Shown here piece after piece: positions 1-11,304 of a stretch of 64,000 bases of DNA. The stretch comes from Rostratula benghalensis (taxonomy: Eukaryota; Chordata; Aves; Charadriiformes; Rostratulidae): contig VXAI01000083.1 of NCBI GenBank assembly GCA_013399305.1, positions 703,800 through 767,799 on the forward strand. Direction: 5' to 3'. The notes beneath the pieces were generated by a model, which saw only the letters and a program-made list of their open reading frames with translations, ran no database searches and was not told the DNA's origin. A program made the position numbers and the translations under genes. Each line of letters starts with the position of its first letter. Position 1 is the first letter of the stretch.

Positions 1-1732
1 GCGGGATGAAGGGATGGAAGGGAGGAGTTTCATCAGCCCTTTCTCACTACCATACCGTGTGCCCATGTGCTGACCAGCAGCCGCGGGAAGCTGTGTTGCG
101 TAACAGCAGAGGCAGAAATTACTCACAGAATTAGGGAAGGGAACATCTAACCAACTGTAACAGCGTATCAGAGTGAGGAAAGTGCAAGACGGTGTTACAG
201 TTTAACCTTCATCGTTCTGCATCTATGTTAAAGAGCAACACAATGCAGAAAGTTGCTAGAACTCTTGTAGCTTGCTCAGCATGAGAAACAGATGGAAAGA
301 AAGACAAAAGCTGCCAGCAGAACGGGAGTAGCTAAGCATAAAAAAATTGAACTGGCAGCCTCACAGTACAGTGGACTAATTTGAGAAAGAGGAAAGCAGA
401 GCACCATTATTGTGCTACTATTCTAAAATGAGAGGGGAAAAAAAGATAATAGTTTGCTTTACAGAGGCATCAGAGCTGCAAAAGAAAGATCCAGCTCACG
501 CTTCTTCCCCATTGCATGATAACTGAAATCTGATTTCCCCTTGAATTCTTTCTGCTCCCCATTACCCAACTTCTCTCGAAGCTTCGGCATTAAGACTGGA
601 AGATATGCAAGTTATGAGTATGCCAAAATTATGATGAATGAGAAGAAAAAAAAAAAAAAGTATTGATTTTACTAGTACTGAGAGCACATGGTGACTTTTT
701 TCAAGGAAATGAGATGCAGGCGGGAAACACAAAGATAGGTACATCATTTGCTGTTTCACTCAGTTTTCATAGCCCATCACAGAACTGGAAAAGACAGATA
801 CATCCATTAACTATCAGAGACGAAGAGCTGGCCAATCCATCCCGTGCCAGCACAGGACTGTAACACAACTCAGAAAAGGAAAAAAAAAAAAAAAAACACC
901 ACCAACGAAAAACCAGTCAGAGAGAAAAAACCACAGTTGTTACAAAGAGAAAAAGATCTTTTGCTGTGCCAGATTCAGGAAGTGCATGCAAATTCTAAGC
1001 TAGCTTCTTCAGTACTCATTACAGGAGCTAGTTTCTGGTAATCAAATTTCTACTTCAAAATAAGATGACAAAGGGACAAGATAAAAAGAGCAAGTTGTCT
1101 GACACAGACTACAGGGAAGAGAAGTCATAGTTTTCTTATGCCTGCCTACTCACCGAGCAAGGTAACAGCCATTTACTAGTCACATTACGGTGACCTTGGA
1201 AAAAGAATCCCACGGTAAGAGTACTTCGAGCAGGATGTGCCCTTATCTTCCAATATCAGGCTTTCACCAGGTCTTGATCTTTTCATAAATAACCCACGAG
1301 TAGGGTTTTACACCAAACAGGCCGAATACCCGCGATTCGACTCTTGTTGCCAAAAGGAAAATTATTGTTCTATTTGGACAACTGATGAGATCCGCCCTTT
1401 CAGGTTGTTTTGGGTGTTGGGGGGTTTTTTTGGGGTTTTTTTTGGTAACGCATTTTGGATTTGCAGGAAGGCCCGCCCGGAAACAGAGCGGGGGGGAGAG
1501 GGAGGCTCAGTTCAGGCCCGCCGGGACCCGGGAGGCCACGGGCGGCCCCCCCCAAATCCCTCTCCATCCCCGGGAGACCACCCGCCACCCCCGCGGCCTC
1601 TCGCTGTCCCGGCGGGGCCCGGCCAGCGCTGAGGGCCGCCCCCGGGGATAACTGCACCAGGGCCGGTGGCCCCGGGGCCGAGCAGGACGAGCTGTTCCTC
1701 CCTTCAACGTGCGTCGGACCCCAGCTCCTCAC
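1..1732 (-). other. PGK1: PGK1 intron 1 (5' part)
   Basis: This stretch follows the splice donor of PGK1 exon 1 on the minus strand. I looked for the next PGK1 exon (starting VDFNVP in the family) and did not find it, so exon 2 lies beyond the left edge of the window. The part near the exon (about 1450-1732) is GC-rich and belongs to the CpG island. The rest is A/T-rich with A-runs at about 643-660 and 879-896, and shows no supported gene. Confidence 0.7.
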
Positions 1733-1797
1733 CTCATGACGACCCGCTTGCCCTTCACATCCACCTTGTCGAGGGTGAGTTTGTTGGAGAGGGACAT
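1733..1797 (-). CDS. PGK1: PGK1 coding exon 1 (phosphoglycerate kinase 1, partial)
   Basis: Phosphoglycerate kinase transfers the acyl phosphate of 1,3-bisphosphoglycerate to ADP in cytosolic glycolysis. Only the first coding exon is present: 65 nt encoding 21 residues plus two bases of the next codon. It begins MSLSNKLTLDKVDVKGKR and ends VVM plus AG, followed by a good donor (AG|GTGAGG). The vertebrate PGK1 N-terminus is nearly identical, and the human gene breaks at the same phase. The start is the only ATG fitting the family N-terminus. The other exons lie left of the window. Neighbour ATP7A is on the same strand, as in human Xq21.1. The exon sits inside a CpG island. Confidence 0.96.
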
Positions 1798-1820
1798 GGC
1801 TGCTGCCGGCTCAAACCAAC

Positions 1821-1855
1821 CTACGCTACGCTGCGCTGCGCTCCGCTCCGCTGCC
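1821..1855. repeat. CTNCG pentamer tandem run in PGK1 5'UTR
   Basis: Seven consecutive 5-base units (CTACG x2, CTGCG x2, CTCCG x2, then CTGCC) lie about 25 nt upstream of the PGK1 start codon. Units change in pairs, suggesting slippage followed by substitution. Confidence 0.85.
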
Positions 1856-2008
1856 ACCCGCGCTCTGCCGCAGCCACCGCCAGCGCCGCCGGCACCCAGT
1901 CCGCCCCACCCCTGCCCTTCAACGATTGGGCCACGCCGGCCGCCGCGCATTTCTATTGGTCGAGCCGCCTGCCCGTCGGCGGCTTGCCCGCCTCCCCTGA
2001 GGCCCGGT

Positions 2009-2022
2009 CACGTCCCGCACGC
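2009..2022 (-). promoter_or_regulatory. Paired hypoxia-response cores upstream of PGK1
   Basis: On the minus strand GCGTG (2022-2018) is followed four bases later by ACGTG (2013-2009), about 215 nt upstream of the PGK1 start. RCGTG is the HIF core, and mammalian PGK1 is a known HIF-1 target with clustered cores. Function here is inferred, since the motif is short. Confidence 0.5.
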
Positions 2023-2344
2023 AGCCGCCCGCCGCCTCAGCGGCGCTGGGGCAGGTACAGGCCTTCGTGTGGCGGGCGGGCCCCGGGCAGGCACAGGTCG
2101 GGCAATGATTTAAAAGCGTACTTGACTGTAGAACTAAAAATAAACCTGCAAGCGCGTTATACAAAATGGTCTTTCTGGGAAACACCAGCACAGCGTTTCC
2201 TGTAGGTAATGTAAACCTGCCCAGTCCCACAGCTATACTCTTCTTACAGCTTTAGGAAATAATCAGCTATTTGTTCTGTTTCCTCCCTAAATACTTGATC
2301 TGATTTCACCGGAATGAATCCTCTTTTGCTTCCAATTTCTAGAC

Positions 2345-2770
2345 GGGCATGTCCAGAGAAGGGCAAGGAAGCTGGTGAGGGGTCTGGAGCACAAGTCTTG
2401 TGAGGAGCTGGGGTTGTCCAGCCTGGAGAAAAGGAGGCCGAGGGGAGACCTTAGGCTCTCTACAACTGCCTGATAGGAGGCTGTGGTCAGATGGGGGTCA
2501 CTCTCTTCTCCCCAGTAACAGATGATAGGAAAAGAGGAAATGGCTTCAAGTTGTGCCAGGGGAGGTTTAGATGTGTTATTAGGGAACATTTCTTTATGGA
2601 AAGGGTTGACAAGCAACAGGCTGCCCAGGGAAGTGATTGAGTCACCATCCCTGGGGGTATTTAAAAGAGCAGTGCTGAGGGACATAGTTTTAGTGGTGGT
2701 TTTGGTTAATGGCTGGACTCGATGATCTTAAAGGTCCCTTCCAACCAAAATGATTCTATGATTTTGTGAT
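2345..2770 (+). mobile_element. CR1 LINE fragment (3' end)
   Basis: A 5'-truncated CR1 non-LTR retrotransposon. It starts in the conserved stretch near TCCAGAGAAGGGCAA and runs through AGGAGGCCGAGGGGAGACC to the 3'UTR TGGACTCGATGATCTTAAAGG. It ends with the tandem tail ATTCTATG/ATTTTGTG. It is related in sequence to the copies at 6119 and 8527. Frames are broken. Confidence 0.9.
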
Positions 2771-5700
2771 CCAAATTAACAGTTCTGGGTCATATCTAAG
2801 GGTAAATTATCCATAAATGTTGGATGTCTGTCAGTCAGCTGGGATCCTTCAAAGGACGAATACCCACACAGCTGAAACAGGTCTGGCATCTCAACTAAAA
2901 GACAGCACCCAAGATATTTTTAAATTACCTAGATAGATTCATATTTTTCAAAACAGCTGGGGAAAAAATCCAACTCTTTAAAGGGATACACTTTCCAGAA
3001 GTATGGTTTGTAAAAAAAATTGCCTAGCCCAACGTATGTATACACATGCACAGTCTATAATGCAATGCAGGGGACTGTATGTTGTGTGAAAAAGGAGATC
3101 ATGGTCTTTTGAGTTCTACCTGTAGGATAGCTAGGCCTCTCTGGTTGCTGGGTTGGTTGGTTGGTTGGTTGGGTTTTTTGCCACACTCACTAAATATGCA
3201 GACGCTGCTGAGAAAATGGTGATGGCAAGCTGAGTGGCTGACAAAATCTTTGTTTTTCTGTCAGGAAAGCCAAATTTAGAGGAACAGCCTACAACAGGCA
3301 AGCAAAGTGCAGGCAAAACAAAAGAAAACAAGCGTGCACTCAGAAGAAACAAACTACCAAAGACACATAGAGAGCCAAACTAATGCATTGCTCACATATG
3401 GCATAGATGAAAACATCCAGCCTGTGTGGGCTCTGGGGCAGATGAGTGAGAGCCTCAAGACTTGTCAGAAGGCTCAGAAAGGCCTGGGTGAGCCTCCAAG
3501 ACAGGTTAGAGACACCAGTTTACCCAAGTTTTATGGCAATCCCAACAGCAATAAAAGCTGAAATGATGCAAGTGGGAACAAACTAATTGGTGATGTGAAG
3601 ATTAAGATGAAGAAGACCAGGCAAGCATCACATTAGCGTATCAATGTGTGTCACCAGAGTTTATAATCTACAGATATAAATCAAATTAAATTAGGTCCAG
3701 TGATGATCTCAATATTGACTGCAGAGTAAATCTGGAGTGTATCCAAGCGCCCCTCCGGCGAATTAGGAAACCAGCCCTGAACTTGCAATAGCCAGCAGAG
3801 TCCCTGTAAACTAGAGGACCTGGACAACACTCTAAGTATCTCCAGTGGACAGGAACATCTGGGAGTACCATTGCTGATACAACATCCCCCAAGGCCCAGG
3901 AGTGAAATCCGAAACTGCTTTTGAATTCAGCCTTCCCAGAGTCTGGGAGTGTTCTATTTAACCTCTTCCAGGGTTAGTTCAGCAAAAAAGCTCTCTCAGG
4001 AACAGGGATTGCCTGTGCACAAGCACAGCTGCTAAGAGCTGCTTTTACCCACAGAGCCTGGAGCAAAAACAACAGCAGGTTATCAAATGGTAAGGAAGGG
4101 GTACTTCAGTTCCACAGGAGCTGTAACTACTTAACTGTTCTGAGATTAATCTAGTTCCTTCTTCCAGTTCTACTTCGTGCTGTACTGCTTTCTTCAAAGG
4201 CAACGGTTAAATTCCTTGATGCTGACTCAGACAGGGAGGCTCTTTTCAGCTGGAGTCCACAACCCCATCCTTGCATCACCTATTACTTTCCCCAGTAAAT
4301 GGATTCATTCATTAGCACAAGGCTTTATTTTAAAAAGCTTTCGTGCCACCTCCTAGGAGTAAAAAATTCTGGAGGAGAAATGTCACAGTGTGTGGCAGGA
4401 AGGCAGTAATTTTAGCAGCCACAGTAACATAAGATACCACAGCTGCCTGAGGAGAGGGGACAGTGGGACACTTGCTAATCCCCAGTTCGAAGAGGGCATT
4501 CAGAAAGAAAGGACTGAACAAGCCATAAATAAAACCAAATAAGTTATAACGACTAAGAACAGTCAATAGGACTAACTCCACTACAACTATATGATATAAT
4601 AGACTAGTAGAGTACCCTATAAGAAGTCTATAGTCATCGGAAATTAAAAGTTTAGCACAGTTGTAAGGATATTGTTTTGGGCAGAACTACAGCCATAGTT
4701 CATAAGTTGTACTATGTTTATACTTGCTTGCTTTTTCTCCATTTTTTGGTGAAGAAGATGAGGTAGGAGAATAGGGAGGAAGTTACATGAGAACTTGCAG
4801 TGCCAGAACATAATTCCAGATGGGATATGGCCAGGACACCAGAATTTGTGCATTATAAAGAAGTTACAAGGAAAAGGGAAGTACTACAGACATGCAATCG
4901 AGACTCAAATCTCATTACCATGCCTGAGTCACCTTTCTGTCCTTCCCTCCTGTTGTGAAATATTTAGAATATACTGCAAATATTGAAATAAAAAAAAAAA
5001 GCCCACGCAAAGAGTTCAAAACCTGTACTTTTAAATTAATCAGTACAACAAAGCCAGGAGGGCAAAGGGCTGACAGTGAAAGAAAAACAAGGATCAGGCA
5101 TTAAAACCTGTGACCATCCTAGAGAGTAATTTCTAGGAATATGAAACAGAAGCTGTACTTTAGACTGACATAGCCATCGCCTGCACGACCTTGTCTGCTT
5201 CATTCAGCCAAAAGGAATGGGACTGTGGCAAGTTTAGACAGATCACAGGCTTTGGTGCACTGGCCTGCATTTTTTATGGAAAGGGGGAAGGGTTGTGGTC
5301 TGAAGACCGATAATCTGCTTCTTCATCTATGTTGTATGACCCCATATTCAGAAACTTACTGCTCTTATAACCACCCTCTGCATTTTAAGCTTCTACTTAT
5401 AAAGAGGTTTCAGCACAAGTTCTAAGTTTTTTCTCCTTGCAGTAGTGCAATATTCAAGCACACATGAAAGATAAGAGAGCATTCTTTGGAGAGAGAGACA
5501 GAAGAAGTTCAGGAGGGGGATTAAGAAATATCTTTTTTTTTTTTTAGTGATTCAAATGCTGGCTTTCAACCTTATGTGCCTAGATTTCAGAAACAGAGCA
5601 TCACTGAGTAAGCCTAGAGCAAGAGCCTTTATGTTAAAACTTTTATGCACGTATCACGTATTTCACTGTGGGGTTTTAACACCACAGCTTTAAAATAAGT

Positions 5701-6118
5701 TAAGAACTATTGAATTGATCTGTAATACACATTTTCTTGGATAATCAAAGCTAATGGTGTTTGGGACATGTATTTTGATATTCAATATAAATAATAGCCA
5801 CACTCCCCTCATCAGCCTTAACTCTACATTTATCAATATTTAATGCAATCAGCTCCTGTCTTCTGCTTTAGACCTCAGATACTTAAAAAATGGGTAATAA
5901 ATTAGTTAACAATAATCACAAAGTAATAAAAAGATAAATCCCCAGTTATACCTTCCCGACAGATTTGCCATTGAACTGTGTGTTCAGTGAACACACTACA
6001 CCAGAGGTGAGAGTGGTTTGGGGTACCTGCTGCCCCCACCCAGGGCTGCTGCTGGAGCCCGGGAGCCATCCTGGCAACTCCACTTTTTACAAAAGGGATG
6101 CTGTTTCTGGAGTTTTTA
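2771..6118. other. Intergenic DNA between PGK1 and ATP7A
   Basis: No coding exon, RNA gene or recognisable transposon is supported here. The sequence is A/T-rich, with a (GGTT)5 microsatellite at 3151-3170. Open frames in it are all shorter than 90 codons and resemble no family I know. Confidence 0.6.
3151..3170. repeat. (GGTT)5 microsatellite
   Basis: Five perfect GGTT units followed by a short G/T-rich tail. Confidence 0.95.
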
Positions 6119-7348
6119 ATAAACAGGGCCCTCTAGGGGAACGGTGAGGGAAAGGCTGTGGATGTTGTTTACCTGGACTTTATTAAGGCCTCTGGTACAG
6201 CCTCCCACAGTAAACTACTGGAGAAACTGGCTGCCCGTGGCTTGGATGGGAGTACTCTCTGCTGGGTAAAAAACTGGCTGGAGGGCCAGGCCCAGAGTGT
6301 GGTGGTGAATGGAGTTAAATCCAGTTGGTGGCTGGTCACAAGTGGTGTTCCCCAGGGCTCGGTACTGGGGCCGTTTCTCTTTAACGTCTTTATCAATGAT
6401 CTGGAGGAGAAGATTGAGTGCACCCTCAGTAACTTTGCAGGTGACACCAAGTTAGGTGGCAGTGTCGATCTGCTTGAGAGTTGAAAGGCTTTGCAGAGCG
6501 ATCAGGACAGGCTGGGTTGATGGGCTGAGGCCAGCGGAATGAGGTTCAGTAAGGCCAAGTGCCAGGTCCTGCACTTGGTCACAACAACCTCATGCAGTGC
6601 TACAGGCTTGGGGAAGAGTGGCTGGAGAGCTGCCCAGCAGAAAAGGACCTGGGGGTGTTGGTGGATTGTTGGCTGAACGCAAGCCAAGCAGTGTGCTCAG
6701 GTGGCCAAGAAGGTCAGCAGCATCCTGGCCTGTATCAGGAACAGTGGGGTGAGTAGGACTCAGGAGGTGATCGTCCCCCTCTATTTAGCACTGGTGAGGC
6801 CTCATCTCAAGTACTGTGTAGAGTTTTGGGCACCTTTTACCACACAAAAGACATTGAGGTGCTGGAGCGTGTCCAGAGAAGGGCAACAAAGCTGGTGAGG
6901 GGTCTGGAGACTAAGCCCTATGAGGAGAGGTTGAGGGAGCTGGAGTTGCTCATCCTGGGGGAGAGGAGGCTGATGGGAGACCTTATCACTCTCTACAAAT
7001 ACCTGAAAGGAGGTTATAGAGAGGTGGGGGTTGGTCCCTTCTCCCAAGTCACAGGCGATAGGACAAGAGGAAATGGCTTCAAGTTTGCCAGGGGAGGTTC
7101 AGATTGGATATCAGGAACGAATTTTGCACTGAAAGGGTTATTAAGCATTGGAATGGGCTGCCCAGGGGAGTGGTTGAGGCACCATCCCTGGAAGTATTTA
7201 AAAGATAAGTTGACATAGTGTTTAGTGATGGGTCATTGTTTTGTGGCTTTTTGGTTTGCCTATTTTTTTGATCAGAGTTAGGCTGATGGTGGGACTAGAT
7301 GATCTCAAAGGTCCCTTCCAACCTAGACAATTCTATGATTCTGTGATT
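6119..7348 (+). mobile_element. CR1 LINE, reverse-transcriptase 3' portion (degenerate)
   Basis: The longest CR1 copy here, about 1.2 kb. The first frame (6158-6481) reads through typical CR1 reverse-transcriptase sequence: VVYLDFIKA, then the motif [16 protein letters not shown], then the catalytic-box region ending [10 protein letters not shown] stop codon and frameshifts follow. Later fragments (about 6559-7218) carry RLGEEWLESCPAEKDLGVLVD and the conserved C-terminal [14 protein letters not shown]. The element ends in tandem ATTCTATG/ATTCTGTG, the CR1 3' hallmark. The catalytic box reads FAGD rather than FADD (6434-6445). The 5' end is estimated. Confidence 0.93.
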
Positions 7349-8526
7349 TTAAGGTGGGTGAGAACTTACTGGGAAATGGTTTTTTGTCTACCTCTCAGCA
7401 AGTAAATTCTTCCCCAAAACCCTGGCAGGTGTTTTTTCTATGCTTTTTCCCTATTTATAGTTACCTGATCCCCTCATAAACTTTCCACTTTATCATGTTT
7501 AAATATATTCCTTTAATTGTGCTTATTTTAGACTTTGGAACTTAGAAGTCTGCTCTGTTAATTTGTAAGTCACTTGGTTCCCAAAACACTGAGCACTGGA
7601 GGAATAAGCAGATCTATCTTGTGATTCTCTCCTCAGTTTCTCTCATGCCTCCTTAATGAGGGCAATTTCTTACAGCAAAAACCAAAGTTCAGGTGCTCTG
7701 GGGTAGGCAGGCTGCAGAGATGACACCCTGCTGGATGGCTGGCCCAGCAGCAAGTAGAGGAGAACCAAGAGGAGACAGGAGGAAGCATCGATTCAGGAAA
7801 GATCGTTATTTTTAAGGCTATTTGGCATTCACTATGGATGTCTACCAAGTTCACCTCTGTAGGTGAATCTACCTACTTTGAACCTGAGTGTTTTGCAGCA
7901 GAGAACATTGGATTTGTACTCTGTAAATTATCAGCCAGCTGAGAGTCTGTGGAATTAGCAAAGACTGAGAGGTAGAGAACCTACAATGGATTTGTTACAG
8001 TGTGCACACACAAGGTTACGTTTTACCTTTTTATCTTAAATAAAAGGTGGAGTTACCTCCTGGCAAACTTCACTGCCCTTCAGGGCAAGGCAAGGCCTCT
8101 GCCTCCATGTCTGATCATAAAGCACCCACTGTGCTGTGAGCATTATCAGGTAGGAGCATTGGAATTTAATGACAAACGAGGCAAAAATACTAGGATTTAG
8201 ACCTATGAGCTTACTACTACTCTGAAGATTAAAGTTTATGTGAACACAAGACCTGTATCTTCTCACCAGCTCCAGCTTTGTCTGAGTTTTTGTAACGCTT
8301 CCCAGCTCTTCCCTTTAATCATCTATTGGGATATGGAGTTTGAGCAGCCAGTCTGGCACTGTGAAAAAAAACCGCCTGAAGCATGGGCAAAATTCTAAGC
8401 TTCTGGAACCGCTGCAGCCAGAGAAATAACACCTACATCTCCTGGCTGCTCCCATCACCTGCCTAACGTCAGCAGGTTGGCAAATGATTGTATGCAGTCT
8501 CAGCTCTGATGTTAGCAGGGAATGCA
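7349..8526. other. Intergenic spacer between CR1 copies
   Basis: Nothing recognisable beyond A/T-rich single-copy-looking sequence. No supported gene on either strand. Confidence 0.55.
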
Positions 8527-9128
8527 AGCAAGAGGGCCAAGGGAATCCTGGGCTGCAGAGGGAAGAGTGTGGCCAGTAGGTCAAGGGAGCTCATTCTCCC
8601 CCTCTACTCCGCACTGGTGAGGCCACAACTGGAATACTGCATCCCCAGTTCAAGAGAGACGGGGAACTACTGGAGAGAGTCCAGCACAGGGCAACAAAGA
8701 TGCTGGAGGGATTGGAGCACCTCCCTGATGAGGAAAGGCTGAGAGAGCTGGGAATCTTCAGCCTGGAGAAGAGAAGGCTGAGGGGAGACCTTATTAATGC
8801 TTACAAGTATCTGAGGGGTGGGTTGAAGGAGGATGGAGCCAGACTCTTTTCATCGGTTCCCAGTGATAGGATGAAGGGCAACAGGCGCAAGCTGGAACAA
8901 AGGAAGTTCCATTCAAATATGAGGAAAAACTGCTTTCTGGTGAGGGTGACAGAGCCCTAGAACAGAGTGACCAGGGAGGTTGTGGAGTCCCCTTCTCTGG
9001 ACAACTTCAAGCCCTGCCTGGATGCAATCCTGAGTGACGTGCTCTGGGCAGTCCTGCTTTAGCAGGAGAGTTGGACTGAATGATCTCTAGAGGTCCCTTC
9101 CAACTCTGACAATTCCGTGGTTCCGTGA
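8527..9128 (+). mobile_element. CR1 LINE fragment (3' end)
   Basis: A truncated CR1 copy beginning near AGCAAGAGGGCCAAGGG. It contains coding remnants ([10 protein letters not shown], and [20 protein letters not shown] in another frame) and ends with a diverged tail, ATTCCGTG/GTTCCGTG. It is a different lineage from the 6119 copy, judging by its 3'UTR (TTGGACTGAATGATCTCTAG). Confidence 0.9.
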
Positions 9129-11279
9129 AATGCTATTGTGTGTTAGACAAAAGACTTTCCATTGTGGAAGGTATTTAGTGGTACCAGTGACATCAAGTCA
9201 TTTGGATCTAGAGCTGTGTTCCGTGCAGTAGGTCTGAAGGCCTGGTTTGCTGATGTGGGACACTTTACTACGACTCTGCAGCTTGATTGGCCAGTCTGGA
9301 TTGACTCATGGAAATGAGATGTTTTCTATAGGATTCAAAAGATAAAGATTTTCCAGACCTCAAAACACACTTCCATGCATACAGCCCATTTTATTCCCTT
9401 TTAGCTTGTGACTTATAAAGTTGCTGAAAACCAAAAGCTGTTAGAAAACAATCATTTGATCTTACTCAAACTGAGGCTGAGAGATGTTTTGTACCTTGGG
9501 AGACTGTTTGTGGCTTTAGTCAAGCTTTCTTTATGCAAGGTACACGGCAAGGATCCATCCATCCTGTCCACGGCATTGAAGCCAGAGGCTGCAGACCAAG
9601 GTGCTTTGGATCCACCTCACTGAACAACCTGCTGCAAAACTGTAGCTGGATATATATGCAAACAAAGCTCTAGTGAATTTTTATTTTAAATTCAGTTATA
9701 GCTAAAAATAGACTGTTCAATTTGAAATGAGACAGCTCACACACTCTTCTTAAACCAAAATAACTAAAGGCCTAAATTAAACGGAGCTAAACGTTTTGGT
9801 TACTATTTCTGCACAGCAAGCCTGTATTTTCAAACCCACAAGTGCTAAAAGCTGTAGGTCTCCACACCTGGTGGGGCACGTTAGGCCAGTGAGAGTCAGT
9901 CCAAGATGGTGGGATTAGATGGCTGCGTTTTAATTGAAAGCCAAATTCTTCATCTTGGAAAGCAACACCAGAACTCTTTCTGCCCAAAATTAGCGGTCAC
10001 TAAGCACGTCTGTACAGCCCATGGGATCCCCCACGCCTCGCTCCTTTAGAGCTGGCCTCAAGACACCTTCTAGTTCACCCTCCCCAGCAGCATGGTCTCA
10101 CAGACACATTCCCAGCCTCTTCCCTCGAGAAGCAGGATCTGCCCATCCGGCTCCAGCCGAGCAGAGTCCCCTCAGACACGGAAGGAGACAGCACCAGGGG
10201 AGATCTTCATCACGCGCCGTCACACTACAAACCCCTGCACTATCTCCAAGTGAGACCAGCTCAGCCCCAGGCAGGTATGAGCTGAGGTCCCACGGGAGAG
10301 AGCAGATCGTTGCAGGACCCTGGGCTGAGCAATCCAGAAAAATAAAAATAAGGGACTACTCTTCTGGCAATACAATGAAAATGGCACCCTGAAACCCCAC
10401 TCCAGAAGCCAGCCTGGCCAATGGTATCTGCGTACAGGTGTAAGGCATGGTGGAGAGGCAGCCCGGGAAACACAGGGGATGAAGTGTTTTGGCTAGAGCA
10501 GGGGTCTTCTTGTTTGTTTATTTTTGAAAGAAAAACAGGAAAAACAGCTCGGAGGCATATGGGAGTCAGCATTTACTTAAAATGCTTGAGAGATGCTTAG
10601 AGAAAACCCAAAATATAGAACCTGTTGTGGTTTCACACGTTTTGTCTATCCTTACCAACTGAAGGTAGAAAGCTCCTGGTGGCATGGTGGTCATCACAGA
10701 AGTCTGGGGACCAGTAAGACTGCTGGGACCTTTTCTAACAAGCTCAGCTACAGAGCTGAGAAGGGAATCTCCTCCCCTTACTGCTCCTCATTGCTTCAAA
10801 CACTGTCCAAGATAGTATCCAGGCTTTGGCAGGAGATCTGTGCCAGGTTTTGACCCAAATGATCACCACCACCACTTGCCAACAGCCCCACAGTTTCACG
10901 TAGGCCGAGCGTCTTCCTGAAGGCCACGCAGTTCAGCAGAGCGGGAAACACCAAGGAAACCCTGATCTTCTGCCTTCTGCTGAAAAGCAAAAAAGCAATA
11001 GGACCCCACCTTCCCCGTTTCACCCGGAGCGCTCTTACCCAGAGAAGAGGAAGTGCACGTGACTCCCAAAGCTGCTGTCAGAAGCCCTGTCCTGTAGGTG
11101 ACCATCTGGGCCTCGTGCCGGGCCACCTCACATTGTCCCCTCCCTGAAGGGCCAACTTTGGCCTCTTAATTGAACACTGCCAGGAAATGAATGGGGGGAG
11201 ATTTTGCAGAGCTGGCAATACCATCTGTTAAGTCAGCAAAAGGAACATTTAAAGGACATCATGGAACGTGACTTAAACC
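9129..11279. other. Intergenic DNA upstream of the ATP7A 3' end
   Basis: No supported gene. A 123-codon plus-strand frame at 10021-10392 has a low-complexity, Ser/Pro/Arg-rich composition, matches no family I know, and lacks exon signals. Confidence 0.5.
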
Positions 11280-11298
11280 AGATTTTGGATGTTACATT

Positions 11299-11304
11299 TT
11301 TATT
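11299..11304 (-). terminator. ATP7A: Candidate distal polyadenylation signal of ATP7A
   Basis: AATAAA on the minus strand, followed by A/T-rich sequence and then a less A-rich region. It is chosen as the distal member of several candidates. Confidence 0.4.

Larger units (their letters stand above)
1798..2110 (-). promoter_or_regulatory. PGK1: PGK1 5'UTR and CpG-island promoter
   Basis: This GC-rich, CpG-dense block lies directly upstream of the PGK1 start codon on the minus strand. It holds two inverted CCAAT boxes (ATTGG on the plus strand at 1925-1929 and 1955-1959) and two RCGTG cores at 2009-2022. There is no obvious TATA box, as usual for housekeeping genes. A CTNCG pentamer run occupies 1821-1855 in the likely 5'UTR. 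The transcription start cannot be fixed from sequence alone. Confidence 0.75.

Noticed and set aside
10021..10392. A 123-codon open frame between PGK1 and ATP7A
   Set aside because: Ser/Pro/Arg-rich, with no recognisable domain and no splice, promoter or polyadenylation context.
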